In this document: positions 44,821 to 57,129 of the stretch, piece by piece | Layout of the letters: every line of letters begins with the position of its first letter | Position numbering within the stretch: the first letter of the stretch is position 1 | Assembly (NCBI GenBank): GCA_017591395.1 | Contig: WEDG01005348.1 | Coordinates: 124,001 to 188,000 of the forward strand | Direction of reading: 5' to 3' | Length of the DNA stretch: 64,000 nt | Source: Schistocephalus solidus | Taxonomy: Eukaryota > Platyhelminthes > Cestoda > Diphyllobothriidea > Diphyllobothriidae | The notes under the pieces: model-generated | Told to the model about the DNA's origin: nothing | The model's database searches: none | The model's input: only the letters and a program-made list of their open reading frames with translations | Position numbers and translations under genes: made by a program

Positions 44821-45434
44821 GAATGCAGTCCACGAGTGTTTGTTGACGAGCAAACTGTTGTGTCAGAATCAGCGGTAATAACATCGAGACGCCGAAACAG
44901 CTATTTTGGCAGTTCATACTTTGGAGTGCCTTTGAGCGTTATGATGGGTTGGAGACCACAGAACCAAACCAAGGACCTTTCTCGGGCTCTCGCCATGCCG
45001 CAGTATGGCGGCATTATTACACCCGAGTTCTCCAGTGCAAACAGCGTCACATTACTTTCGAGTGTTTGGGTTTTTACGAGGTTGGGTTCACATGAGACAT
45101 AAAACCGGCCGAACAGTCCAGCCTAACAAGCAATTAGCATTCCAGAGGGCAACCCTCCTCGATGAAACGGGGAGCCTTTAATTTTCATAGGTTAGTAGTA
45201 ACATATGGACTGCATCTCAAAAGTTTCCCAACTCCCTCTGTACGAAGTACCCTTATTTGATAATTTCTACTGATGTGTTCGAGGATGAATACTGGTCGTC
45301 AGGCGAATAGAGTTTGTGTTCCGGCGATCGCATCCACTTCTTCTCACCTACTTCATGGAACTCGAAATTTTGCTTCTATTGCCAAGTCGACTTCACTCTC
45401 TTTTCCCCCTTTTCAGCATCAGTTCACTGCGCAA

Positions 45435-47635
45435 ACCAGTCAGCCATCTTATTTCGGGATTGGGCGCAAGTGACCGACAAAGGTAAACAGCCTGTCTATC
45501 CATGTCACACACGAGCGGCCTCCACAAATGAGTACGCACATGAAAAATTATAGTTCGTCCATCATTGCTGTCGTCGGTGAGCTCCATTGTAATTTTTAGC
45601 TATAGGTGAGAGTTGGCTTTGATACGTGCACAGGAAACCATAGAGCTCCACATGGCGACCGAATGTTTGAGTACTGTGTGCGGGCATGAATGTTGAGTGA
45701 TATTTTAGGGGTCCATGTCATCTGTGCGCATTATACCTAATTTGGTCAAGCTAGCTGAATGCACAAGCAGTCTGGATAGAAAAGGAGTGCGTAAAGGTGT
45801 TGGCCGTAGTTAAGCAAGCATAGCTCGATTGACCTAAATGACATCAGTAAAATTCAGTCGTTGCGGTGTTTAAACGGGAACTTTCCGTAAAGTGAAATGT
45901 TTCCTCGCGATTCAGACCCATGGCTGATCACGTCCACGTCATTGGCTTTTGATAATAAGCTTCAAGAATTTATCAGGATATAATCAAATTACGTTCAACG
46001 AGGGAAGAATTGATATAGGCCTGACGACACATCGTAAGGGAATTCAAGTTATCAGAGGCAAAAAAATAATGGTAGGCACTGCTAATAGTGATAAGGACTG
46101 GCATGTTTTATTCTTGGGCAAAAATTGCCTGATGAACGCTGTCTTTTGACTATCTACACTTAGGAACACATTTTCTTGCCGATCTAATGGCATTCAAATT
46201 GAACGGGGACTTGTTTACTGTATAAATGTGGAAAGCACTGTTCGAATTAAAGGCTACTTTTGGGCCGAGACAAAACATCACGTGATCCGAATTCATAGCA
46301 GTTCGTTTACCTTTATTATGTCTGGGCGTGGAGATATACAGGGCTGGTTTATCTCTCCCCCCCCCAAAATCATAAAAGTTCACAACCTTAAAGTACTTAT
46401 GTTTATCCATGGTCGTCTCGATAACCTTCGCTTAACGCACATGGAGAACCCAACCGGTTCACACGGGTACAGGTGACCCAAGATCAACTACATCGACAGG
46501 AAAGGAACCGAGAATCTGCAGCAACTGTGTGACGGAAGTACAATCAGAGGATCTTAGTGGGGGACACGTGATAACCAGCACCTTTCCATCCAGTCATAAC
46601 CCTCTGTGTGTATGACCGTTTGTATCACATATCACGCTAAATTGTTCTTGGCTTCGTTCACGGTTGTCAAGCGTTGCATAGATAAACAGAGCAGTTGGAC
46701 AGTTTAATGTAATGATAATGAGTTAGATGAAGTAATTTAATTCTGATCCTTCTGTAACCTTGACGTTCATAAAAGGTCTTCAGTGGAAATCTCGTTATTT
46801 TAACAAATATGATCTTCTTGCTTTCGACTCGGTTACAATGGCTACTTATATCAGTCAGTAAATAGTATTGCCTCGTTTACTTTTCACTCGCAGGATAGCG
46901 CAAATACCTGCAAGTCCGGGCAACCGTCAATTTAACGAAAAGACTGTTGTACCAGTTAACCTCATCCTGGGGCTCAAGGAAGTTTTGTTGAATGCCATAC
47001 AGCAAATACCGCTTATGGCAACTACGGCAGACGAGAGTAACCGACATAGCTCTGAAGAGCTCATTTGTATAAGTTTGCTGTCGTTATGGAGTTAATAGTC
47101 GGTTTACGGAATGCGGCTGATGATGACTGCGTCACCAGTTGGGTCAGTGTATCAGTTGGATTTGAAAAGAGTAGTCGTTATGTCGAAAATTGAACTCACG
47201 CACAAATCATCACTATATTCGGTAGTGCTGATCGTCAGTGGATGCAACAGGTAAGGTATCACGTACTAATTATATTTTTATGTATACTTTTCGCGTAGCA
47301 AACTCTTAAAAGGCTGAGAGACCAGGAAAATCCACTATTTTTATTTTCATTGAACTTGATCCCTATTGACCGTCCCTCAACTCAACTTCCTAGGCTTGAG
47401 ATTCGAAATATAGGGAGTTTGGCAGCCGTTGAGTTGTCATCTTTGGTGCCCTCACCACCATATAGATGGACCGTGGTACGAAATTCGAATCTCACCTTTT
47501 TCATTCTCTCCGCTCTTAGGCTGTAATCGATTCCGCGCGACCGCCTACTACTCGGCTGCAAACCGGAAGTTTAAGGGATTTCAGTACCAGCTGCAAAACT
47601 AGCTACGCGCAGCAGAGAATCCGGAATAATGGACA
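45435..47635. other. gene-empty stretch
   Basis: No exon or repeat is supported. A donor-like CAG/GTAAGG at about 47250 (plus) has no convincing upstream exon. Confidence 0.4.
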
Positions 47636-47639
47636 GATC

Positions 47640-48200
47640 ATCTATCTCTCTCTGTACTGCTTGGTGTGGTGGTACGCCGAGGGGCCGTGCCGGCCGCACC
47701 AGCCACCTGCGCCCTCTCCCATCTCCGGTCTTCTTGACTTTATCATGAGACCGGGCTCAGGTGGGGGAGGAGAAGAGACTGCGGTAACGTTGAGTGCCGC
47801 GGTTGGAAGGTTGTCAACTGACAATTACACTCAGACCTCGCAGTTAGTCCAATGTCTGTTGTGTGGAGTGGCTGACTGGTGGTCCGAGAGTGAGGCTGCG
47901 ATGGCTCCTTCTTAACGTGACCTCTGGCTATCTCATTCATATGAGATGTACGCCGTTCAACCCCCTGTTGTGTGAAATCCTGGTGCTTGTGTTTGGGGGC
48001 CAGGTCGTGTACGTAGTACACGTAGACGAGGTCACCAGCAGCTGCGCCCGATTCCGCATCAGACAACTGACCGGTTCGGACAGTGGTCTGATTGTGGGGG
48101 TGGGGGAGAGAGTGAGGTCGAGAGCTCAGCATATTTTTCTCACTATAAACAATCTGAGGCGCTTGAAACTATCACGGTGCGCTAAAAGCCGTGGCTTGGA
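47640..48200 (+). repeat. dispersed repeat family R1, copy d
   Basis: The core CTCCCATCTCCGGTCTTCTT lies near 47716-47735. It is followed by GGGGGAGGAGAAGAG and the segment GTGTGGAGTGGCTGACTGG (about 47858). The latter recurs at about 48258, so copies d and e form a near-tandem pair. The 129-codon minus frame here is repeat-derived. Confidence 0.65.
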
Positions 48201-48600
48201 AGGTTGCCAACTGATGGGATAACTCGGACCGCGCGGTCAGCCAAATGTGTGTTTTGTGTGGAGTGGCTGACTGGCGGACTAGAGTCAGGTTGCAATGGCT
48301 CCTTCTTAATGTGGCCTTTATGGCACTCCCACTCCGTGGGATCCGAGCCAGGTGTGGTGGCACGCCCAGGGGCGGCTACGGCTGTGCCAGCCACCTGGCC
48401 CTCTCCCATATCCGGTCTTCTTGACTCTGTCTTGACAATTGGCTCAGGTGTGGGAGGAGGAGAGAGTGCGGTAGCTGCAGCGCAAGGCTACTATCACTTA
48501 AAACTAATTCACGTGCAAGTCACCATCCCTGCACCACCTGGTGTGGAGCATACGGTGGACCTCGTCGAAATCGACGGTTGAAATGCCGTACTTCTTGGGC
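48200..48600 (+). repeat. dispersed repeat family R1, copy e
   Basis: The copy shares GTGTGGAGTGGCTGACTGG, the core TCCCATATCCGGTCTTCTTG (about 48406-48425), AAACTAATTCACGTGCAAGT and the end block GTGGAGCATACGGTGGACCT. It is the most complete R1 copy in the window. Confidence 0.7.
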
Positions 48601-49435
48601 AGCCACTCCGCCCTCAGGTCAAACTTGGCCTATTCCATCGCTGAACAAGTGCCATCGTCCGGCGTCCCCGATGAGAGGATCTCATCAGCCCCTGGCGGTG
48701 CAGTCGGGGATCCTACTACCATCCTGCACCGTCTCCGACAATTTATGCGGATCCTCTCCCCTGCTTCCGCCCAGACCATCGATCTCTGCTCTTACGCCTA
48801 TTTCCTATGTAATCGAATCCAGCGACCATTGGAAACAACCCATGATGGGTCATCTCCCGAGGGCCGAAGACTCGGGATGAAATCGTGAGCTTGGGCCGCT
48901 TCAAAGCCGCTGCTTCGCATATTCCGTCGGACGTGCCCTGTGATCCCCTACGCTCTGCTGCTCTACCTCCTTATCACTCCATTCTGTCTACTTCTTAACC
49001 CTCCGTATCCACAGCCTCCAACTCCAACTTCCTCATCAACCTCCAATCGTCCAGCCGCAGAAAACTCACTCTTTTCCTGTTTTCCATGTATATCTCACCC
49101 CAGTATACGTCATGTTTTCTCCGAACGATTGGTAGCTCATGTTTTTTTAATGGGAACAATTCTTTCGACGTCCCTATTCACCACTATCGGTCTAGCCGGT
49201 CGGTACTGTGGCAATCCGCCACCGAAATCACCGAATCGGTGGCTTAATCATGTCGCTTATCTGACCGCCTCGTGCCTTTTGTCAATTCGCCGCTGGGGCC
49301 GCGTAGGATTTCATTTCAGTGCAACAAAAGCTCCAAGTCAATCAGCGTTGGATATTTTCCTGATTGGCTGTACGCAGACCCAGCTCAGACAGAGCAAAAG
49401 CGCACACATGCGTGCTGGCGAACACTGACACGCCC
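48600..49435. other. GC-rich stretch of unknown nature
   Basis: Composition differs from the AT-rich flanks. A 162-codon plus frame (48940-49428) starts with GTG, not ATG, and has a hydrophobic beginning (ALLLYLLITPFCLLLNPP). No splice sites or family motifs back it. It may be internal sequence of a larger mobile element linked to R1. Confidence 0.3.
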
Positions 49436-49439
49436 GAAG

Positions 49440-51290
49440 TGACCGTTTGCAGTACCTGCTTGCTGAGCTTCCTGTACGCTCTTCAGCCTCAGTAAAAGCT
49501 TTTACAACCTAATCTGTTTTCTTCGAATCCACTGAGTTGAAAGAAAGTAGGACGGTGCCTGCCTTTTTTTCTCAGCCACATTGAATAGTCTGTAGTTCAA
49601 ATGTAGTACTCCTAGGCCAAAAGCATGCCGGTACCATAGATAACGGAAAGTTAGTGGTTTTTGGGACAGCCTGGGTCTTCCTCGCTCAAAAAGTGCCCGC
49701 CACTTCAGTAAAAACACTAGCTTGAAGTTACACCTCAACGTGGCATGCTGGGGCATAAAATGTGTGATTGCTTTTTATTTTCGCCACTCCACAGACGTAA
49801 GTTCAAGGCGTGTTCATTCCAGGCTTACTCTGATAAATGCGGCAAGCACATGTGGAAAAGGTGGCCAGCTCTAAACTGGGACAGTAAAGGTCACTGTCTG
49901 AGTCAGGCGAACGAGACGTCAAACATTAACCCTTAACGATGGCGTACGAACTCCTTCCGCGGCAAGACGGTTTCTGGTCCAATATCGACACAGGTCATTT
50001 AGAAATCGCGGCTAACAACCTGGCTCATTAAGGGAGGGGGTGAGCTTTTCATAAATGGTTGTGCATACCATGATAAAACAGCAACTTGCTGTACTTTTTA
50101 CGAGTCAACTTGCTGTATGTTGGAAATACCTCTAATTCGTTCCTGTCCGAACGCGTCTGAGATCGACCATTGGTAATTAGACTTGTCTGCTCTAACACGT
50201 GACACTATCAGCCTTGTTTAGTTTGTAGACCGACAAAGCCAACAGCGTCAAAATGTTCCTGTCTAGTTTCTAAGAAAAGACTATAATTTTTCAACATTCT
50301 ATCACATCGAGGGAGTAAAACAATAGAATATCTGATGCTGCTGAAATGTAGCATCTAAATTTTGGCTGCTGCCTTGTAAAGCCATGAAAAAAGTCCGAAA
50401 ATGCACGGCTATTATAATGCACAGATTAGTCTAATTAGCGGAACTACAAAAACGGTGGTCGTGCTGGAAAGTCTTCCCAAATCAAGGACCCTGAAATTCA
50501 CCAACAGGCGTGCTTAGCCCAAGCGACGACCCACCCAGGTGAATCCTGCGCAAGAGGATCGTCCAATCAAAAAGTCACAAGGAATGAGAAGGCTGGTTGA
50601 GTACCGGAATAATTTGTTTATTCTGAGTTTTTGAACTCGTGCATGAGTGCGAATAATGAACAGATCGTTTCGGTGCTCGACCAGGCTTTACTCATGCAAA
50701 CAGCTGGAACTCTATCCTCGTATACAGTAAGTAACAACAAAGTAAAAGTAGGTGCGAAATTGCATCCAGATGCCTAACGTTAACGTTGGCACTAATCAAA
50801 CGAAAAAACGGTGGTTAAGTCGAACATTATAAGACTAATTGGAGACTTTTCAGGTTTAGGAACGTTTAGAGTAAAGCCTCTTTTCAAAATATCCATGAGT
50901 GTTTCCAGTAGCGAGGCAAACGCCTCAAAGACAGATATTTTATTAGTCCCAACAAACCTCTCCACAAACAGGACTGGCTCTGGAAGCCCGATAACGGACT
51001 GCTTGCTGTCCGTGAGGAAGAACTGACGGGCTCGATAGGGGTTGATTCTGTTATGAAATGGGAGTCTTTCTCTTGAGGCACAAGATGATCAAACGAGCAG
51101 AAGGTTGTCAGAATATTAATGCCTATTAAGATCATCAGGACTAAGGCGCTGCAGTTTTGATGCGACAGTCTTCATACTGATATGCGTGAGAGACGCTTCT
51201 GACTCCCAAACAGTGCTTCATCATGGCTACAGGGATGATTTAGACACGTGACTTTTACATTTTTCTCAAGCCTTTAACATATACCTAAAG
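49440..51290. other. no feature seen
   Basis: No supported exon or repeat. The short opposing frames at 50811-51135 overlap each other. Confidence 0.4.
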
Positions 51291-51294
51291 ACTA

Positions 51295-52240
51295 CTCTTA
51301 CCAAAAGTAACGTTGACTGGAAGACGTTTATTGGTATCTGACGTGTTAGGTAATGGTTTCGCCGCTTACCCGTCTTCAGAGGCTGGACACTCGTGCTCAC
51401 AGCTCTCATTATAAGCCGCTGTTCGCATGGTGCGAAGCCTGTTATTACCGACTATGAGGCTGCATCGGCCCGCATCTCCCTATGCCTTGCTTCACTCCCG
51501 CGTTCGTTGGCCACGGAAATAATTGACAATCTCAATTGTCCTACGCCGTGACGGTCTCCTGTCAAAAATGTTCGTAAAACCAGATAGGGGACGAACTATG
51601 GCGGTCGACTGAGCAGCCAGTAGACATTCGAGCTCCTTTCATCTGCCTCTACATGTGATCCTCACCTCAACCCGCAGTTTTATTGGCATCGAAGTTGAAG
51701 ATGTGTCCCCGCCCGCGCGACATGGTTATCTGTGTCTGACTTTGGATACAAATTTCGTAAGACAAACTTAAGCACATGCATTTGCATCTGAAGCTTTCGG
51801 CAGGGTTATCCAACATAGTCACACATCTCGCAGCACCACTGAAGTCGGTAGACAACGACCAACTTTGCCTGCTTAGGGATAGGGTATTTTGGCCACATTC
51901 CTGGCTGGCAGACTATTGATGGAGGCCTGTGGACAACTATTCCGAGAGGCACAAGGAATCTAACCACGGTTTCAGCTACTCCTTTCATATTCGAAATGCT
52001 CCAAAACGCTTGTTTCGCATCCAATTCTGTTCAATAAGCGGTCGTGGATATTCGTTTGCTCTGAAAAGTTCCCGGAGAGGCTTCATCACGTCCCGTTGGT
52101 GGCTGCTGGTGATGGCGGAAGGGTTTGCCAGCTAACCTCCCCGTCAGCAATGTCCGCAATACCGAGACCGCAGGCAGCTTGGAACACCCCTTTGGACTGC
52201 ATAACACCGATACCAAATTGATGTAACACCCCAATCCTAG
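51295..52240 (-). mobile_element. Penelope-like element remnant of a second family, copy P5
   Basis: The minus strand reads the PLE linker and start of the GIY-YIG domain: NMKGVAETVVRFLVPLGIVV then HRPP. YRLQWCCEMCDYVG, the Cys-containing strand before the nuclease core, follows. After a frame break the text is GHIFNFDANKT. It differs in sequence from copies P1-P4 and P6. Its 3' flank has a CAATAAACGTCTTCCAGT motif (about 51315-51335, minus) like the terminal motif of the other family. There is no intact ORF. Confidence 0.6.
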
Positions 52241-52244
52241 ACGA

Positions 52245-55210
52245 TTATTCGCCTCCTCCCTCAGAAAAACCTTAGACGGAGAAAAATACAGATACCAGAC
52301 AACACGACCACGAGACCACCATCAACAGCACGGCCGCGCACGCTCTGAATCGCAAGAGTAGCAACTTTTGAGTCGTCTTTATGAGGAAATCGCTAACAAT
52401 AGCAGCTAGAATGAGTGTTTTACCATGGGAGGACAGAAAGACTAACCATGGAGTGCAGAAGAGACGGCAGTAACCCTGACGATAACTTGAACGATGGCGT
52501 GGCATACCAGCGCTACATAAGAGAATAAGTCCGTCATTACCATCAGGGAAGTCGGTGAATGGAAGTTAGAGACGCGAGGGAGGATCATTCATGTCTCCAC
52601 CCAATGATGTTCGACATATTTTCTATGGTCAACTGGTCAAACGTAGTGCACTAAAGTTAAATTTAGAGAATTAATTTCGGGTATAAAGCTTGCAGGAGCA
52701 GTGCAGCGATTTGAAAGGTCCAGTGAGACCATAGACACAACATTCATCCGCTGCATGACCCTAAGAGCTTTCGAAAATTGTGTTTACCGTAAGCGATTTA
52801 TGCATTAACCCGACTGGTGATTGTATATCTTTACATATAGAGGATTCCATTTACTCGTGACGCATTAGGTCAAAGCATTTTGGTCCGATGAGGTGGCTGC
52901 CCCAGGTATATTAGGGTTGACGTTCCATATCCAGTCGGCAGCAAAAAAAGTAAGAAGACAGCAAAATTGTTATTTATTTAGCATAAGTAACAGATATTTA
53001 TGTTAAAAATTTGGTGTTAATGTGCACGTAGTCATGAATTTGATATCCTCCCGTAATTTTCCCCAAAACAGCCAACCATCGGTTGCCCTGAAATTGGCAG
53101 TCGATGCTTTTTTCCCAAATCACCGGGAACGGACCTTTGTTCGGTCACAGCCAAGAATCACCAGCCGAAGCCTTCCCAAGCGGTTGGCTCATTTCATTTT
53201 TATTTCCGATTTTCATGAACTTCTGGCTATTCTCCAGCGAGCGCTCGATCCGCCCGCAATTTATCTTGTGACCTTACCCGTTTTTTTCCTTAGTAAGCAA
53301 TGATAAATATTCAATTTTTAGCTAGTAATTAGGTCCAATAAGCTAACCTTGTCGAATAGCATTAGATATTTCTTTGGTACATTGGTCACGAGAGCGTGAG
53401 TTATCAAGGTGTGCGCCTAGACAAACCGGGATCTCTCTGAAGGGGACCAGCTATGAAAAAATTACCTATATGCACAAACAATCCGCAACATCTCTACGAA
53501 AAGATGCAAAATAGTGTCCGAAATGTGGCGAGGTAGATGAAAAGTGGTAGATACCGTTAACTAATCGTGAATTCGCGACAATACTCAGAAATTTAGTTTT
53601 TTTTATGAGCATAGATGCCGACTAATGAATGCAGACAGCGCACTAATAGAGATGATCTCTGTCGATTCGCCCTTGAGGGCCCTTCTGGAAACAGCTCTAC
53701 CTGCTCGCTTGTTCACGAATTGTATACCATGTTGTGGCATGGCCTCTCATGGGTTAAGCCTATTCGGATGTTCAAAAAAATGGCTGATAATCCAATCAAC
53801 CTTCCGCGAACTATAAGGAATCTGTTTACCTTCACCGCAAATGCTGCACGCCATCAAGCCAGTTACTAATTTACTGAAAAGCGTAAGGTACAGGTGATCT
53901 GTGCCTGTTTGGGACGAATAAATGTGAGAACTGCTAGGGCATGTCTTTTTGTCATTACCGAATGGCTTCGAATTGTACGAGATGCAGGAGTGAGTCTCGA
54001 CCAATCTATTCCCCAGCTAGACGTCGGTGCACCGATCAAATGCTTATACTACGAATTCCGCCGCTCTTCTGATTGTTGCATTTGCCGCACTTTCTTCATA
54101 GTCCCTGTGACGGAGAATGTAGGCCCTAAAAGTCATTACTGCGATCAAGTTTTGCTGCCGGTCAACTGATGTGCAAGCGCTGATCGCTAAAAATCCCTTT
54201 CGGCATAGTCGCATCATGTTCAAATATGTGGCCAACCGAATTCCCACGGAGGCACTACAAAACCTCAACCAGTTATAAAGTGCATCATGAGGTCGGCTAA
54301 CCAAGTTCACCTACTCACCCAACTCAACGGTGAAAAACTCTGCAGGTTAAATGAAGTATACAAATCTGCCAAAAACAGCAACTAAATTCAACTATACTGA
54401 ATGTATTGTCCCGAGCGTCCAGGAATAGAGTCACTCAATAACGCATACTACCCATCAAGACTGCGAAAAACGGCGTTTGAGCTAAATTCCTGGTTTACAG
54501 AAGATACTTAATTTTAAATGAGCGTTAAGTTGAATAAGTAGACAGCTTCAGGTATATCGGGGTTGAGCTACTTACAAACAGGCAGAGTGCGGATGACGTC
54601 ACCCAAATCGATGATTTTTTGCAAACCTCTCAGGCAATACCTCAAACGCCACAAAGATTCGTGTATACAGAATATCCGTCCAGTGAGTTCTCCCGTACAG
54701 TTGTGAATGTTGAGTCCTGAGCGTGGAAGATAAAAACTAAGTTTTCTAAGAAGTTTTTCCCAAGAACTATACCCCAAATGAAGTACACCGTGTTCGCCTC
54801 GAAGTAAGCAGTCTGAACTTGTTGCAACATCAGGTGGATATCGCAATCCCTCCAAAAAGACAACTTAAAGGGTTGGACGCGTTCTGCGCCACTAGGCCCG
54901 TGAATTCAATAATGCTGCCCCAAGTCCGTTTCCGATAACTTTGTGAAAGACGACAAGAAGTCAACTTAAAACCTGCCACGACACAATCCGTCGAGGCATG
55001 GAGGTGGCTATCGGGCAAACGGCTTTCGTGGCTGGAAAAGGTATGGATACATCTATGCAGAATCACCGTTGCTGATCGTCACGCATTGAGACGTACCATG
55101 GCTGAAAACATAGAGGTCGGCTTAACCAGGTGTGATCAGTCGTAACCACTTTAAGGACAGGTACGGATGCCCCACCAACCTCAAAACTTGGATAGTCATT
55201 TATATTTTAA
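52245..55210. other. gene-empty stretch
   Basis: The region contains several 60-95-codon frames but none with family motifs or paired splice sites. GC content rises at 53040-53290 without a recognisable product. Confidence 0.35.
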
Positions 55211-55214
55211 AAAG

Positions 55215-55379
55215 TTATTTGCGCATTTCCTCCAACTGCTTCAGCATATAGTTAATCCGATCCTTCATTATTGGCTGACCCTTTTTAGTCAGCTTCCGCA
55301 TGATCTTGTTCCGTTCGGTCCTCTTCTCTTCTCGTGCTTTCCGTTTGGCTTCGATCAGCAGTTTCTTTTCCTTTTTAGC
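55215..55379 (-). CDS. last coding exon, TAP26/Fyv7-like rRNA-processing protein
   Basis: A good acceptor (CTTAATTTTTTAG at 55380) opens a phase-0 exon of 54 codons ending TAA at 55215. The peptide is very basic and helical. It runs from AKKEKKLLIEAKRKAREEKR to a tail TKKGQPIMKDRINYMLKQL and EEMRK. A C-terminal KKGQP motif followed by a short amphipathic helix is, from memory, typical of the rRNA_processing family (TAP26/CCDC59, yeast Fyv7), nucleolar factors of small-subunit assembly. The Fyv7/TAP26 assignment is inference. The previous exon at 55543-55621 joins in frame. The plus-strand frame over it is a shadow. Confidence 0.6.
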   Translation of the reverse strand, partial: AKKEKKLLIEAKRKAREEKRTERNKIMRKLTKKGQPIMKDRINYMLKQLEEMRK

Positions 55380-55542
55380 CTAAAAAATTAAGGTCGTTGA
55401 CAGTGAAATTAAAGCTACCAGTTGGTGCTGCTGTTGGTCCAACATCAATTTTTTGAATTCTACCTTGCTACGACTGGGAATGGGAGCCATGTTCACTCTA
55501 CGTCAGATGTTTCCTTTTGAGTTCATAAACAGTAAAGCTTAC

Positions 55543-55621
55543 TTGACCGCTTGTTTTGACCGCTTCAAACTTCTTCGATCCACTGGTTTCGTATTTGCTG
55601 GCTGCTTTGCGCCGCCCATAT
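55543..55621 (-). CDS. penultimate coding exon, same basic protein
   Basis: The exon is bounded by TTACTTTTAG (acceptor) and CAA/GTAAGC (donor) on the minus strand. It has one leading base and 26 codons: YGRRKAASKYETSGSKKFEA then VKTSGQ. It ends in phase 0 and the next exon starts in phase 0, giving 80 joined codons to the stop. The intron between them is 163 nt. Upstream exons (leaving two bases) were not found. They may lie beyond the PLE at 55.8-57.1 kb. Confidence 0.55.
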
Positions 55622-55839
55622 CTAAAAGTAATGCATGCCTGTGTAAGGGCTTAGATGTTACCAATGATTATCTTTCGTGGTGGTGGTGGTGAAAATGATG
55701 TTAGCTAAGGTAATAATTATGGCACTGATGACTATGACGACGATGAGGATGACATTAGTCGTAGTGGCTTTGATACTGGGTGATGGTAGAAGGGTCAGCA
55801 AATATGATAGAAGTAGGCAGCATTCAAATCCTGCACCAA

Positions 55840-57125
55840 TTAAGGCGAAGAGGCGAGTTCCAGGAAGTAGTCGCGAAGGATACATGATCACTGGAACAAC
55901 AGCTTCATTAGCTTGACGTTTCAGATTCTCTCTCGGAACCATCATCAGAGACAGTCGCAGAAAGGGCAATAGGGACACAAGGGGCGCAGTATTTATAGGG
56001 CGTAGTTGAAAGGCAACCACAGGCCCATCTTTGCGGCAGCCAGCCTTCCACAAAGTTCTCATCTGCCAAAAAGATGGTCGTGGTCTAAAGATCAATATGA
56101 CGCAAATACTGAGCTTCGACAGCAACCACCCAGTTAGCTACGAACGTATTGCAAAAGGGCGCTATACCGGCGTATCGAAACACGCTACAACGAACCGGAA
56201 GACAAGGTTGCTGAGCTACAATATATTCGACGCATCCTTATAGTATGGTTACCCGCGCAACTTTGTCCGCCACTCCATGCATAAACGCGCCGAGGAAAAA
56301 TCTTCAAGTGGCCTCAAATATTGGCGAGCGCTCCTGTACGTACTGAAAGTCTTAGAAGCCGTCAGCCGCCTCCTCCCACAAATCGGATTTGGAGTTGCAC
56401 ACAGAGCGGAGGCAACCATCAGGCGCCAGGTCATGCGACTGAAGACTCAGTGTCATGACAGGAAACGCCTGAAGTTGTTTACCAGATCTGGTGTACTTGC
56501 AGACAAAGCAACGTCGGAGGAACTGGGAGACTACCCGGAACGCGAACGACCGAGCATGCAGCGACGGTGAGGAGGAATGACCCTAACTCCCAGATTGTAG
56601 TTTATTCGACAGGATCCGGCCATACCTTCAAGTCTGATGAGGCCGAAAGTCTTGCAAGAGATGCAATCCGCGTGAATTGTGAACTGCTTGAGTCAGAGTT
56701 CTCCGAGCCGCATCCCATTAAAGATCGCAATGAACTTCCGCCTCCATATTCTGTGCAGAGATTTTGCCTAAGCAAAATTGCTAGCCACTCGGGGAGGATG
56801 TGGGTGACCAGTAGTCCCGCTGACAGCGAGGCAAATTGCCGAGTCATGTTCACGCTAGGAATCGACGACACTGATGAAATAACGACAAGTAAGGACTCCG
56901 GTACGGACAGACGAACAATAATCGCACCAATTACGACCCCCAGTGATGAACATGAGGAATGTCAAATATCATGGGTCTGTGGTGGCCTGGCAACCACGCC
57001 CTATAAATACTGCGTCTCTTGTGTCCCTATTGCCCTTTTTTGCGACTGTCTCTGATGATAGGTTCAAGAGAAAATCCGAAACCTCAAGCTATGAAAACTG
57101 CTAATTCACTGATTGTCGCCTTCGC
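55840..57125 (+). mobile_element. Penelope-like element with inverted termini, copy P6
   Basis: The left end (55845-56000) and right end (57000-57120) are inverted copies. The left carries ACCATCATCAGAGACAGTCG and GGGACACAAGG; the right carries the reverse, ending CGACTGTCTCTGATGATAGG-like. The plus strand between reads the PLE C-terminal part in two frames. Frame one (56277-56570) gives QIGFGVAHRAEATIRRQVMR. Frame two (56567-57055) gives STGSGHTFKSDEAESLARDA and ELPPPYSV, the GIY-YIG end. The RT domain is missing, so the copy is internally deleted and not functional. Confidence 0.75.
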
Positions 57126-57129
57126 GACC

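Larger units (their letters stand above)
42880..45430 (-). mobile_element. Penelope-like element with inverted termini and nested SINEs, copy P4
   Basis: The termini are inverted copies. The left one (about 42900-43185) contains CGAACCCATCATCAGAGGCA and a block whose reverse complement is CAAGCAATTAGCATACTAGA. The right one (45120-45430) carries CAAGCAATTAGCATTCCAGA and a GGAACTCG block. Between them the minus strand reads part of the RT core (LLTFCLGIYFMFDKSIYDQV near 44290-44350), then the linker. The GIY-YIG part follows with a SCGRSNYLGKTG-like stretch (about 43570-43610). Stops and frame breaks are many. Two SINE copies interrupt it at 44.5-44.8 kb. Confidence 0.7.

Noticed and set aside
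47743..48132. 129-codon minus frame as a gene
   Set aside because: It lies inside R1 repeat copies and its parts recur at DNA level in other copies with broken frames.
48940..49428. 162-codon frame with a hydrophobic start, as a secreted protein
   Set aside because: It opens with GTG; the first ATG comes after the hydrophobic part. There is no splice or family support.
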